Assembly (NCBI GenBank): GCA_030844895.1
Contig: CM061231.1
Coordinates: forward strand, 156,145,889 to 156,209,888
Direction: 5' to 3'
Origin: Ambrosia x helenae
Lineage: Eukaryota; Streptophyta; Magnoliopsida; Asterales; Asteraceae
DNA: 64,000 nucleotides
The notes under the pieces are model-generated. The model saw nothing but the letters and a program-made list of their open reading frames with translations, was not told where the DNA came from and did no database searches. The position numbers and the translations under genes were made by a program. This document shows positions 47,751 through 59,279 of the stretch, piece after piece; the stretch's first letter is position 1, and each line of letters begins with the position of its first letter.

Positions 47751-47849
47751 GGGTTGGTGGCCAATGGTAGAAGCAAAGCTTCTAGGAACACCTAAGGGAT
47801 GTCATGGGTTCAAGTCCCATAAGGAGTAGAAATTTGCCTTTAAAAAAAA
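47751..47849 (+). mobile_element. Very short tRNA-like SINE (99 bp)
   Basis: A-box-like TGGCCAATGGTAG, B-box GGTTCAAGTCCC and a terminal A run, bounded by a perfect 9-bp duplication aacactact (47742-47750, 47850-47858). The tail after the B box is minimal, so the element is little more than a tRNA-like head plus poly-A. Confidence 0.75.
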
Positions 47850-48612
47850 AACACTACTAAATGTAATAAGTTTGATAACATGACAATTGACATGTGTGAC
47901 ACAAGTAAATAACTAAATATAAGCAATTTTATAACACAAGCTGCGCGACATGTATACGTGGTTATTGACATAACACAAGTATAACCTAACAAAAATACTA
48001 TAATCTAATCTTTAGAAGACACACCTAAGCTTTAATGCTCGGTTAATTTTGTGATTTTAAAAAGTTTAAACTACTGTTTTATTTGCTAGGAGGAAGATGT
48101 TGGAGAGAGAAAAAAGGATTGCTCTTTTTTTTTTTTCAAATGTTTTATAAATAATCAAATTTGATTACGAAATGATTGAATAAACCGCATAATTGATATT
48201 TTATCATTATAAAAAATTATGACAATCAAATATTATATATTGAATACCTCATTTATTCTAACTAAAAAGTAATCAACATTTCGGTAGAAAATTGGTTTAG
48301 ACATGGCATCCTTGTACTAAATAGTTGATTGAAGTGTATCTGTATTATTATGTTGTCTAGCTTCTGGCTAAATGCTATAGTTGTGTGATATAATTTTATA
48401 AAGCTCCCTTTTCCTTTAAAAAAAAAAAAGAATCAACAAATTTTGATTATTTAATATAAGTATCAATATTTTGTGTGAGTTTTACTGCATCATAGTCTTG
48501 TGGTTGAAAAGCATAAATGCGTTCTTTGATTAGAAAGGTAGGAGTCGTAGGTGCAGAGCTAGTCATAAGGATTCAAGTGTTTTGTACGAGTCAAACAAAA
48601 AGGCCCTGGCTC

Positions 48613-49230
48613 TAGGGCTGTAAACGAACTAAACGAACATGAACAAGGCTTTGTTCGTGTTTGTTTGTTAAGGTTTCTTAGACAAACGAACAGTTAACGA
48701 ACACACTAACGAACATAATTCTATGTTTGTGTTTGTTTGTTAAGAAATTCAGTTGTTTGCGAACTGTTCGTGAACACGTGTCTTGAACACAAACAAACAT
48801 TTAATATGCAGCTAACTAAAAAAAACACTGTTAATATTAACCGTTAGACAAAATACATCTACTAAACGATGCCGATGAGTCAAATTGTACTAACTTAGAC
48901 ATAATTATCTAAAATTACTTAGGCATAGGCATGAATACATGATATTCCTAATTAAAAAATTCATAATTATCCTAAGTTTTAACTAGTGACCGAACATAAA
49001 CAAACATACACGAACGGATATAAAATAAACGAACGTAAACAAACACATTGCCGAACGTTCACGAACGCAATCGAACGAACGAGACATTTGTTCGTGTTTG
49101 TTTGTTTAGTTAATCAAACGAAATTTTTTGTTCGTGTTCGTTCATTTATTAAACAAACGGGACACAAACGAACTTCCCGCCGAACAGTTTATAAACTGTT
49201 CACCGAACGTTTGGTTTGTTTACAGCCCTA
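48613..49230. mobile_element. hAT-like MITE rich in GTTCGT repeats, 618 bp
   Basis: TIRs TAGGGCTGTAAAC and GTTTACAGCCCTA are perfect. Flanking 8-mers cctggctc and cctggcta differ at the last base. The interior is dense in ACGAAC/GTTCGT in both orientations, so each strand could fold extensively. No transposase. Confidence 0.8.
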
Positions 49231-49277
49231 CCTGGCTATAATGAATTATATAATTTTTTTTTTCTAAACAACGATTA

Positions 49278-51238
49278 GACTGTAAGGAGTGGGGGGCGGG
49301 AGAGAGGGCGGGAGGGGCTGGAACACCGCCGCCACAGGGGCGGGAAAGCTGGCGTGGGGCTGGGGGCGGGGAGAGGTTCACCGGCGTGGGGGGGAGTAGG
49401 GGGGACACGTGGCAGCGAGTGGTTGGTTGGATCTTTGAATCTTGTTAACGTTAAAAAAAAAATTATAACCGTTATTTTCAACGGCTAATTTTAATAAAAA
49501 AATAATTTATTATATATATATATATATATAAACAATACCATCTTCTACACAAACACACACTTCTTTTTTTCATAAAATCCTCTCCAAACTTCATATTTTT
49601 TCAAAAAAAATTGCAAGATGTCGGACGACTCTTCGAGTTCAGACGATTTGTTTGATCAGCTCGCTTTGGATGACTTTGGCGAAGGTGCCGCAGAGTTGTT
49701 AATGGCAACCGTTCAGAACGTCGTTAAAGCTATAGCGGACGACGAAGGGACCTCCGAACCACCCAAGCGTAGAAAGTATATAGTTCGCGAACGCGAAACC
49801 GGAAATGAGTCATTGGTACGTGATTACTTCTCACCCGAATCAACATACGATGAACGAAGTTTTAGGCGGCGTTTTCGTATGAGTCGTAATTTATTTTTAA
49901 GAATAACAAATGATTTAGAAAATAATTATGAATATTTCAAACAAAGGCCCGATGCACGTGGTCAGATGGGATTTACCGCGATGCAAAAGGTCACAGCCGC
50001 GCTTAGATCATTGGCTTACGGAACCAGTTCCGACGTAATGGATGAGTATCTAAGGATGGCCGAGCGAACGGCTAGAGAAAGTACTCAGTTTTTTGTGCGG
50101 GCGTCATTGATTTATATTTAAAAAGATATTTAAGAAAACCAACATTTAGTGACGTCCAACAACTTTTAGACTTTCACGAAGAAAAACATGGTTTTCCCGG
50201 TATGCTCGGGAGTATAGACTATATGAAATGGGAGTGGCAACTTTGTCCAACTGAGTGGCAAGGCCAACACTCTAGCGGTTTTCATAAATCGCCGTGTATG
50301 ATGCTTGAAGCGGTTGTGTCACAAGATCTTTGGATTTGGCATGCGTTTTTTGGTGTGCCCGGTTCGTTGAACGATAGGACTGTTCTTAATCAATCCCCAG
50401 TCTTCGACGATCTTATAAACGATGTTGCACCAAAAGGAACTTTTTTCTTAAACGACGCAGAATACAAGTACGGGTATCTTATAGCAGATGGAATTTACCC
50501 TGATTGGGCTGTGTTCGTAAAATCGTTTACACGGAGGACTACGTTAGACCCTAAGAGAAAAAAGTTTAACAAAGCTCAAATGGCTGCACGGAAAGATGTT
50601 GAGCGTGCTTTTGGTGTGTTGAAAAAAAGATGGCACATTTTGGCCCAACCCTGCCGACTGTGGGAAAAAACGCATGTACGAAATGTGATGTACGCATGCC
50701 TAATTTTACATAACATGATTTTGGAGGATGAAGGACGTGCAATATGCGAGTACTTTGGTGACGAAACGCAGCAAAGTCAAGAAGACATTACGGATGAAGA
50801 AAGAAACGCAACAACTTTGAAATCAAGAACAGCCAAACACATCACAACCTTCGAGCGGATCTGGTTGATCATATTTGGAGTATACCAAGAGATTACCCAT
50901 CTGATGAAGACGTTAGCGATAACTAAGTTGTTTTTTTTAAGATTTTTTTTTTTAAATTTCATGTAATTTTGGTTTTTAGTGTTTTTTTTATTTAACTTTG
51001 TAGTTTATTATGAATTAATATTATGTTTTTTTAAATTTTGTTTTATATTTATTAAAAAAGAAAGTTAAAAACAAAGAAAAAAAAAAAGAAAAAAGAAATG
51101 CCACATGGCACTTCCCCCACCTCTTCCCTCCCTTCCACTCCCCACAATTATTTTCCCCCCCAAAAGGGTCCCACAAGTGCCACATGGCGCTTCCCCCCAC
51201 CTCTTCCCCCCCCCCCCCCCCCACCACTCCTTATAGTC
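49278..51238 (+). mobile_element. PIF/Harbinger transposon
   Basis: 1,961 bp starting GACTGTAAGGAGTGGGG and ending, inverted, GACTATAAGGAGTGG, with TTA on both sides (49275-49277, 51239-51241). It contains a DDE transposase but no second Myb/SANT gene, which autonomous PIF/Harbinger elements normally carry, so by itself it would depend on a partner. Confidence 0.88.
49618..50926 (+). pseudogene. PIF/Harbinger DDE transposase, two frameshifts
   Basis: The ATG at 49618 opens an acidic N-terminus, then the HARBI1-like helical region (YFSPESTYDERSFRRRFRMS). The catalytic triad is Asp 50217 (GSIDYMKWEW), Asp 50487 (LIADGIYPDW) and Glu 50601 (DVERAFGVLKKRW). The frame changes in a T run at 50089-50094 (first frame closes at 50121) and again around 50845-50852. 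The family's C-terminal sequence then reaches a stop at 50924-50926. Length is about 435 codons, normal for the family. Both breaks are single-base, so this is either a recently dead gene or one with assembly errors. Confidence 0.9.
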
Positions 51239-51241
51239 TTA

Positions 51242-51558
51242 GAGTATAAGGAGTGGGGGGGCGGGAAAGAGGGGGATGAAGCGCCATGTGGCACTTGTGG
51301 GACCCTTGTGGGGGGGAAAATAATTGTGGGGAGTGGAAGGGGGGGGGGGAAGAGGGGGGAAGGAAATAATATTATATTGTGTTAAAGTTAAAAAAAAAAA
51401 AAAAAACCTGACCAATAAGAAGCTGCCACCTCACCCCCACCCCAAGCCCCACGCCAGTGGCTTCCCTCCCGCCCCCCCACTCCCGCCCCCTTCCACGCCA
51501 CTCTGCGGCGGTGTTCCAGCCCCTCCCGCCCTCTCTCCCGCCCCCACTCCGCATAGTC
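51242..51558 (-). mobile_element. Inverted, internally deleted sibling of the Harbinger element (317-bp MITE)
   Basis: Its left 130 bp (51242-51370) mirror the right end of the neighbour (51090-51238). Its right 90 bp (51470-51558) mirror the neighbour's left end (49278 onward), including the CGGGAGAGAGGGCGGG and GGAACACCGCCGC motifs. TTA lies on both sides (51239-51241, 51559-51561). It is thus the same element type in opposite orientation with the transposase deleted. Confidence 0.85.
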
Positions 51559-51891
51559 TTAACGTTTAGGTGATTGTCTTGAATACACTAGTGCACCATC
51601 CGTGGGGCAGCCCTGTGTAGGTGGTTGCCCTGAATACACTTGCACCATACATCAATGCTATTTTAGCTCTCAAATTTGTTAGTTTTTTCACATTTAATTT
51701 CTCATAGTAGTTTTGGATATTGTTTCACTTTAAATGATTATTGTGCAACTCTTTACTTAAGGTGCAGTGCAGATTTATGGCATGTGATTTGTACCAGAGA
51801 TGATGCATTGATGCTCCAGTTATTAAAAAGGCTACAGTCAGCTTGACCCATCAATGTTCTACCTGTTTCCTCATACAAATTTTGGTTCTAA

Positions 51892-52183
51892 GGGGGAACG
51901 GGCGCTACCCGTAAGTTTTTTCAAGTTCACTGATTTCAACCAATCCTACATAGCCACATCACTTCACTGATTTCCTTCACTGAAACAGTTTTTTTGGAGT
52001 AACACTCCACTGGAAATAAAATAGAGAAAAAGACAAAAGGGGGAGAGACAAACTCATGGGTACCAGCCCGTTAACTAGAACCAGGATTTGGTTCACGGGA
52101 CCACTACCAGCATGGGTGGCGGCGGTGTTACCGTGCTGGTAGTGGGGTACCCGTGACCAATTCTGGTAGCGCTCCGTCCCCCC
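51892..52183. mobile_element. MITE with TAA target duplication, 292 bp
   Basis: GGGGGAACGGGCGCTACC and, inverted, GGGGGGACGGAGCGCTACC are terminal repeats, and TAA flanks both sides (51889-51891, 52184-52186). PIF/Harbinger-type by target size. The interior includes a GGTACC-containing dyad near 52080-52150. Confidence 0.7.
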
Positions 52184-52186
52184 TAA

Positions 52187-53339
52187 TTATGTAAAGTTGA
52201 CAAGTGGATGGAAATACTTGATTGTCTTATCATTGGGCCTGGGCTTGGATAAGTTTCTTAACCTTCTTGTGAGGGATTAGGGATTTAGGGATGTCTAAAA
52301 ATATACAAGACGATTTTTTTTTTTTTTTTTTTTTTTTTTCACATATACAATGGTGTTTGCTATAGCTTTGTATGATGTTTGTTATACGTTGAAGGATTGT
52401 GCGAGTGATGTTATGAAGCATGTGTAGGTTTTTATCATCTGTTGAACACACTTTCGGATTGAAATATTTCGCTAGTAATTTAGAAGATCAATCGGATAAC
52501 TCAAAGAGAATCGCAAGAACCAATATGTAGAATTTGTTATCAAAACCTGTGTAGTAGAATCAAACCAAATACCTTCTCTATGTGAGACGAACAATCACAA
52601 CGTTTTAGTTTGCTGTTATAACTGTTGACAATTATGAGTGGTTACCGAGGTGATTGAGGGCGTTACCAGTCGTAAATGCAAAAGTGTAGATAGATGTTTG
52701 GCGTAAATTGATACTTTCACTTGTCTTTTATAAGCAGTCCATGCTATATGAACAATTATACTTTAAAGTGTAATGTTTACGATTTAAAAGATGTGCTTAT
52801 AGCTCAATGTATGGCACCAAAATATTAAATAAAGCACATGGTACAACTGTAAGGGTTGGTGTGCTTCATCATTAAAAGTTTTGAGTGATTTACAAATTTC
52901 ATTATTAAACCATACATCTACAAACATTACACATGTATGAATCTCTATGAGTATATGAATGTTTTGTACTTCAATTAATTTAATTGGTTTCACTAGTATC
53001 TCATCAGTTAGACCATTTGACTTTTAAGGTCAAAGATCTTGTGATCAACTAGAAGTGACACCTCAAAAATAATACCAGTCCAGGTTAAACCGGAATGGTA
53101 CGCCGACCGATCACCCGGCACAAAACCAGGGCCAGTTGAACCCAACCCATTTTGACTCATCTAAACAAACAGCCGTTTCGACACAACTAGCTTAACACAA
53201 ATGCACAAATAATCTGCAGGCATGCCTCGGCCGTTAACTGTCATCACAAGAGCAAGCAGCATACCTTTTGCCATTAGATGGGTGACTTTTTTTTTTTTAA
53301 AAAGGCCCAGATATTACAGATGTTAGCCGCCAATGTCAT
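52187..53339. other. Gene-free spacer
   Basis: AT-rich DNA with a T run at 52313-52339. Nothing coding recognised. It lies downstream of the NF-YC gene. Confidence 0.45.
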
Positions 53340-53510
53340 TAAGAACAATTTTGTCAAGGACAAGTAGAGACACACACACATAGTTAAGTATGACTACAAG
53401 CATTCCTAATAAACCACATTAAAACTTAAACCTTCATACATATGCCCAAAAGTAAGTGTTCATCTACAGCCACCATCTTTCAGGATTCCATCTCTTGTAA
53501 GCCTGCCCTC
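53340..53510 (-). other. Probable 3'-UTR exon of NF-YC
   Basis: On the minus strand a clear acceptor TTGTTGTTGCAG (ending 53511) precedes GAGGGCAGGC. A matching donor (CAG then GTAGTT) follows the NF-YC stop codon at 54667. The implied intron is 53511-54667 and contains a MITE-like repeat. The far end of the transcript cannot be placed. Confidence 0.5.
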
Positions 53511-53949
53511 CTGCAACAACAAATCAATGTTGGTTATAAAACGGCATAGCTATTGTCAAAAGAGACAATTTACCAACAAACGAGTCACTTTGGGTTATGG
53601 ATTATCTTTGCGAGGTATTATGCCAAATTGATATGAATATGCTTTGGATGATTTTCGAGATGTACAACCCCATTTGACTGTTTACCTTTCTAGTTAAACT
53701 TTTATACGTAAAGCCGATTTGAACTCATCGTGTTATTTCTTTAAACCTCAACTTTATGAACATGCTTTTAAAATATCTTATGCCTGATGCAATTCTTTTT
53801 TGCAAGTCTAAATAAAAGAAAAATAGCAATAACAAGCTTCTGGAGACATTGCCATCAAATGTTCCTTAAAGCTACTATTTGATGGCATTGACTGCAAAGA
53901 TTTCTGGTCAAGAAAACCGTCATTCGTTTCTCACCAATTGTGTGCATCA

Positions 53950-54118
53950 CTTAGGGGTGTTTAGCCTCTTAATAAACCTCTTAATCATTCAGCCCTTAAT
54001 CATTCAGAATTAAGAGTGTTTGTTTCAACTAAAAAAAAAACATCTGAATGGTTCCATTCAAACCCTCTTAATGATTCAATACTTAATCAGACAGATCATA
54101 CCAAACAGCCCCCTAAAT
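53950..54118. mobile_element. MITE-like repeat in the NF-YC 3' intron
   Basis: TTAGGGGTGTTT at the left and AAACAGCCCCCTAA at the right are related inverted ends around a CTTAATCATTCAG-rich core. Target duplication not resolved. Confidence 0.5.
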
Positions 54119-54671
54119 GAATACAAAAGAATTGACCATAAATAAAACCATTATTCAGAAATCCAATATTATTAGGTAAATATTTATTGTTTATAGAAAT
54201 TCTAAATGTTAGACAAAACTAGTTGATACATTATCTAACGCACACATGTAACAAATAATGAGCAATTATTCTTCAAAATGAGATTGCGATCCCGGTCAAC
54301 AGACCTACTCCCTTAAATGTGCACATGATATTAAAAAATAGAGATGACAAAATGGGCGGATCGGGTTTTGACTCAAAACTCTATAGTCTATACGATAAAA
54401 AAATTTATATTATTTAATTTAAAATATAATTTAATAGGTCTTATGTAATTAAAGTACACTTTTAGTCACTTTCGACCCATTCAACCCTTTTGATGTAAAG
54501 TTATTTTTTTATTTAGATCTATTCGTTTAACCTATTAGATATACTGAAATAAAACATAACCCAAACTGACCCATTCATTTTTTAATGATGTCATAAAGAT
54601 CCATCCTTTAAGGCAACAATTGGAAAACCAAACTCGTGATCATCAATATACTTGGTTTAGTAACTACCTGG

Positions 54672-55445
54672 CTAAGCATCTTCCTGAGGTTCTTGTTGTT
54701 GCTGTTGTGGCCACATAGGCTGAGCCATGTATGGGCGAGGTTGCTGCCCATAAAGAGCTTGAGGATCCATGGGCTTACCCATATACATCCCTGAACCACC
54801 AACCTGTGGTGGAGGCATGTAGTAATACGGAAGACCCTCGGTCGGGGCTCCAACTGGAAGAGGCCCACCTCTTGGGATACTAGAAGCCATTACTTCATCT
54901 TTCAAATCTTCACGTGGTACTATGTCAACTAAGAAGTCAAAAATATCAGTCCTTGTGATTGCAGCAGCAATGTCGTTTTTCTGCAGGGTACGCCTTTTGT
55001 TTTCTTCGGTGTGATTCCATGACCTTAAAGTCAACTCAAGAATGAACATTTCACATGCGCGTGCAAATATGACTGGTGCTTCAGCTGATATCATTCTAAC
55101 ATCTTCATCCGCTTTCATGATTTTCTTGATTCTAGCCAATGGGAGACTATGGTTTTTGAAATCAGTGGTTTGTTCGATTTCTTGGTACTGATTTGCCCAG
55201 AAGCTTTGTAGTTGCTGTTGCAATTGTTGTTGCTGTTGCTGGTGGATGTGTTGGTAAGCGAGCTGTTGTTGGGCCAGTTGGGCTGGGGGAGAAGGGAGAC
55301 CCGATGTTTGTGATGGTTGGACAGGCCCACCTGATGCAGGGGGTACGAGTCCCATCATTTGATTCGGTGGGTAAGGTGCCATGCTGTAAGGCATTTGAGT
55401 AGAGCCTCCCATACCCGGGGCCTGCCCGTGACCTTGTTGATCCAT
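54672..55445 (-). CDS. NF-YC: Nuclear transcription factor Y subunit C
   Basis: A single uninterrupted 257-residue frame starts MDQQGHGQ; a longer frame upstream has no ATG. A Gln-rich N-terminus with a QQQQQQLQQQ tract is followed by the complete NF-YC histone-fold domain (about residues 90-170: LPLARIKKIMKADEDV, ISAEAPVIFARACE, LQKNDIAAAITRTDIFDFL, VPRED), then a Pro/Gln/Met-rich tail ending PQEDA. NF-YC pairs with NF-YB, and the dimer joins NF-YA to bind CCAAT boxes or CO-like proteins in flowering and light or hormone responses. The layout resembles the NF-YC1/4/9 group. The coding region is intron-free, but donor and acceptor sites suggest UTR introns on both sides. This is the only intact host gene in the window. 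Confidence 0.97.
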   Translation of the reverse strand: MDQQGHGQAPGMGGSTQMPYSMAPYPPNQMMGLVPPASGGPVQPSQTSGLPSPPAQLAQQQLAYQHIHQQQQQQLQQQLQSFWANQYQEIEQTTDFKNHSLPLARIKKIMKADEDVRMISAEAPVIFARACEMFILELTLRSWNHTEENKRRTLQKNDIAAAITRTDIFDFLVDIVPREDLKDEVMASSIPRGGPLPVGAPTEGLPYYYMPPPQVGGSGMYMGKPMDPQALYGQQPRPYMAQPMWPQQQQQEPQEDA

Positions 55446-57035
55446 CTTCACAAGCACAACACAACAATTAAAAAAAATAGCCTAGAAGGAAAGTGCTGCA
55501 AAAGTTGAGGGTTGTAGCTATGCAAAAAAATAGTAAAAAAATTATGTAACTTCATTCAAAAAAAGTAAAAAAACTAAATTAGCATTGAAATAATATAACT
55601 TTTGGAGACTTAAGTCTTTGATCTTCTTTTAGTTTCACATGACTCCAAGGCAATTGTATTGTCGACATGATGCATATAACGTTACTCATTTGACCATTTT
55701 TTAAATTGTGCTTTCCATTACTGACCAATTTGACCCACAAGGCCACAAATTAATATTACTCAAAACCTATAGCTTACTGACCAATTTGACCCACAAATTA
55801 ATATTACTCAAAACTTATAGCACACAGTCTTCAATAACTAACTGATCAAATAAGCCCAAATTCCACCAAAGCACACTGCTCTTGCCAGCTAATTACTAAA
55901 GGCACTAAACTCATGTTTGCCATGTCAATTAGTTCTGCAGCTAATGAACATACAAGCTAATCTAATTTGAGTGAGTAGAATCTTTGACAAACCCATTTTT
56001 AAGATAAATTACTCTTTATAAACACAGATTTTAAATAAATTTCTACTTTTTGTGTCCATCATCATCATACTAAGTTAATCCCGCCAATAGCAAGCCTTGG
56101 AGGCACATAACACTTAGCAATTGGGACAAGCCCGATTGGTGCATGTACGCTATCAACGCCACTACATGATGCATGATTAACAGTACGTCGTTTTTAACGT
56201 TCGCTTGTGTCCCAACGTATGCTATATTCCTATACAACTAATTATCAATCACAAAAGTTTTTTATAACTTTGCTCTAGCATGTTCATCTTTCTTGCTAAA
56301 GCTTCCCACTTCCCAGCCTAATAACTAAAGATAAAATAAATAATAAACGCTCAAAACAAACTACTCAGTACTCACATGTATATAGCATACATGTACTTAA
56401 AACATCAATGACCAGGTATATATAAACGAACCTAGGAAACACAAACATACAGTTACACACATTAACATACATGATTTGTTTCGTTCGTTCTTTCCTCTGT
56501 AATTTAAACCGCCATAGCAGGTCCAGCGGCACACATCCGAGTTTGTTACGTCTAATCGGCATCAGTATGTTAATCAGAAACTAAACTGCTAATTATAACT
56601 TGGACAACAAAGCAGAGTAGCAAATTATCCGTGTTGCATTGCATAGGCAAAACAGAATCAATCATAACTTACAAATGTTTTATTACAAACAACTAAACAA
56701 GACTTTTATATCAATAACATCAGCACATAGTCAGTAAAAAGATGATATATAAACAACTATAAAGTTTCACATGTATAAAATGACTTTCTTTAATATTACC
56801 ATATAATATAAAAAAAACAAGTATCAACCAAATATCAATAATAATCTTTATTAATTATAAAAGTAAGTACAGTGCAGCAAAAAATGAGTAAAAAATCAAA
56901 GAATAAAACAGTAAAACACAAATCTGAAGCTCAAACACACAAAGGTAACAAAACCCTAAAAAATAAATACAAAATTGGGGCATATTATATATATATATAT
57001 ATATACATACATATAAATGAAAAGTAAACATATAC
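55446..57035 (-). other. Probable 5'-UTR intron of NF-YC
   Basis: The donor on the minus strand is CGAG followed by GTATATG (GT at 57035-57034). The acceptor would be GCTTGTGAAG just before the ATG. The 1.6-kb span has no coding sequence. A large leader intron directly before the ATG is common in plant NF-YC genes; here it is inferred from splice sites alone. Confidence 0.5.
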
Positions 57036-57121
57036 CTCGTAGTATACTCTTAATAAGTGACTTAAAGAGTTTAGAATGAATATCTGAAAGTAGAAGCAGA
57101 TCGAGAGTTAAAATAATAGAA

Positions 57122-57122
57122 A

Positions 57123-57161
<39 letters not shown>

Positions 57162-57162
57162 G
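57122..57162 (-). repeat. (ATT)n microsatellite in the NF-YC leader
   Basis: About 13 ATT units lie in the presumed first, non-coding exon of NF-YC (57036 to about 57300). Length variation there would alter the leader. Confidence 0.8.
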
Positions 57163-57326
57163 TGATGAATTGAAGAGTTTAAAGATCAAACCAGTTGTTG
57201 GTTATAGGATTCAGATGAGCTAGAGGTAGGGTTAGGGTTAGGGGAGTGTCTGTGACAAAAACTTGATCGAAATAAAGTAAGTGATGATAAGGACGTATAG
57301 AGAATACCTAAATACGGTGTTTGGGG

Positions 57327-57344
57327 GTATATGTATATGTATAG
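57327..57344 (-). promoter_or_regulatory. Candidate TATA region of NF-YC
   Basis: On the minus strand CTATACATATACATATACC lies about 40 bp upstream of a CT-rich stretch (57300-57190) that looks like a transcription start and leader. Tentative. Confidence 0.3.
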
Positions 57345-57624
57345 GTCGGATAAAGACGTGTTATGAAAGGGGTGAATAGGAATAAACATGTTTTGTCATG
57401 GTTATTGGTTAGTTATGTTCTTTTGGCGTATTACCGATTCCGCGTCTAAAGCAAAATGATGAGATAACCAGCTGAGCTAGCCGATAAAAAAAAAGTAAAT
57501 AGATTTGTTATGTTATTTGTTGAGTGAAATTAGGTTTTTAAAGTATTGATGGTTACAAGTTTAATTAGTATCCTAAAATAAATGATGTTTGATTGATTAG
57601 GAATCAATTAAGGTACTATGGGGG

Positions 57625-57832
57625 TGTTTGGGATTGATTATTCAAAACAGACTATGCGTTTTGGAAAAGCAAGGGTGTAGCTGCTTATAGATTATTGCGT
57701 TTTGATAGGCTAAAAAACTGATTATTTGCCTTTTCAAAACGCAATCCCAAACACTAAAAATTGATTATCTGCGTTTTCAAAACGCAATAATCTAAAAATC
57801 AGATTCAAAACGCAATCCCAAACACCCTCTAT
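57625..57832. mobile_element. hAT-like MITE with GTGTTTGGGATTG ends
   Basis: GGGTGTTTGGGATTG on the left is mirrored by CAATCCCAAACACCC on the right. The interior repeats CAAAACGCAATC and its complement. ctatg occurs on both sides. Superfamily uncertain. Confidence 0.65.
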
Positions 57833-57949
57833 GTCATAGGAGATAAAGAGTGTAATTAAAGAAAGGTATGATGAGTTCAAGGGTAATCGATTAATAGTAA
57901 CGAATCAAGTTGATACAACATAAGTGGGTGTCTCATATGTATACATGAG

Positions 57950-58661
57950 AAGAGGAGGTGATGAAACATGTAAAAGACACCCTTGAGATTAACTCAACCG
58001 ACTCGGTCACTACATACACACTGATATGTCCCCTCAAGTTGAATGGGGCGCAACAACGTGAAGTTTGGACCATAGTGTCAAAACGAATAGAAGACAACCT
58101 TTTGGTTAAAGATCTGTAAGTTGAATAGAAGTCGGCATATAGTGAACACAAAGAGTCTGAGCCAATATAATGTCACGAATAAAGTGTAAGTCAATCTCAT
58201 GTTGTTTCGTGTGCTGATGAAACATAGGATTGATTGCAAGATAAGTAGCGCTAATATTGTCACACCAAAGAGTAGGCTGATATGATGAAACAATGTGTAG
58301 CTTGTGTGAAGAGAAACAAAATCCAACGAACTCCGCATCAGTATGAGTCAAGGCACGATACTCGGCTTTCTATAAAAGGTTGAACAAGAGTATGTTGTTT
58401 CTTGGAGCTCCAACTGATGAGGTTTGGACCCAAGAAAAATACAATAACTAGTAGTAAACATCTGATCATGAGTGCAATTAGTCCAACCAACATCAGAACA
58501 AGCATGCATATCAAGACCATCAGATACTTGAATACTCAAACCATGAGAAATCGTGCCGAAAGATATCTAAAAGTACACTTTACTGCAACCCAGTGACGAT
58601 CAATACATGTCTGTAACAACCGTGACACATTGTTATCTAAACAAGCAATCTCATGTCGTGT
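57950..58661 (-). pseudogene. Relic of Copia RT/RNase H
   Basis: Minus-strand frames show, in order, HWVAVKCTFRYL (the conserved KRILRYL region), SDVGWTNCTHDQ, PTLWCDNISATYLAINP and HFIRDIILAQTLCVHY, and end with SLTKRLSSIRF near 58090. Frames change several times and stops are frequent. A purine tract TTGAGGGGAC near 58035 may be the old polypurine tract. The relic is cut off at 58661 by the CACTA end. Confidence 0.85.
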
Positions 58662-58684
58662 CACTACAACAAAAAGGGCTTTTA

Positions 58685-59275
58685 AGGACCTTTTGTGTGG
58701 GACGCTTGTAAAATGGGGTCCTAAAAAATTATTTAATAGGACGAATGAACTTTAGGGGTCCTTTTATAATATACGCTACTAAACTGGTGTCCTAAAAAGC
58801 TAACTAATAGGACGGATGATTCGTTGGGGTCCTATTATCATATAACTTAATAAGACACTTAAAATGTAGATCCTAATAAAGTAATTTATAAGACATTTAG
58901 TTGTTGGTGTCCCATTATGTGGTAATGTAATAGGACCCTTGATCACCGGGGGTCCTATTATAACATAACTTAATACGACACTTTGTAGTTAAGTCATAAA
59001 TGTTAGATGTTATAGGACCCTTTCTAATCGAAGTCATATTAGAATATAACTTAATAGGACACTTGACATGTGTGTCTTATAACTTTAACCTTTATAGGAT
59101 ACTTAATCATTGTGGTGATACATCGTAATAGGACACATGATATTTGAGTCATAAAACATCAGTTTTATAGGACACTTATTTGCTAGAGTTTTATTATAAC
59201 ATAGCTTAATAGAAAACTTAACACTTGGGTCTTATAACTTTAACCTTTATAGGATGCTTAATCATAGTGGTATTA
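58685..59275. repeat. CACTA subterminal repeat array
   Basis: About 16 variants of AATAGGACAC or its complement GGGTCCTATTA occur in both orientations in 600 bp. CACTA elements have such arrays next to each end as binding sites for the TNPA-type protein. The density drops sharply after 59275. Confidence 0.8.
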
Positions 59276-59279
59276 TATT

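Noticed and set aside
49220..49481. Proline-rich minus-strand frames near 49.3 kb and 51.1-51.5 kb
   Set aside because: Products of G/C-rich Harbinger terminal repeats.
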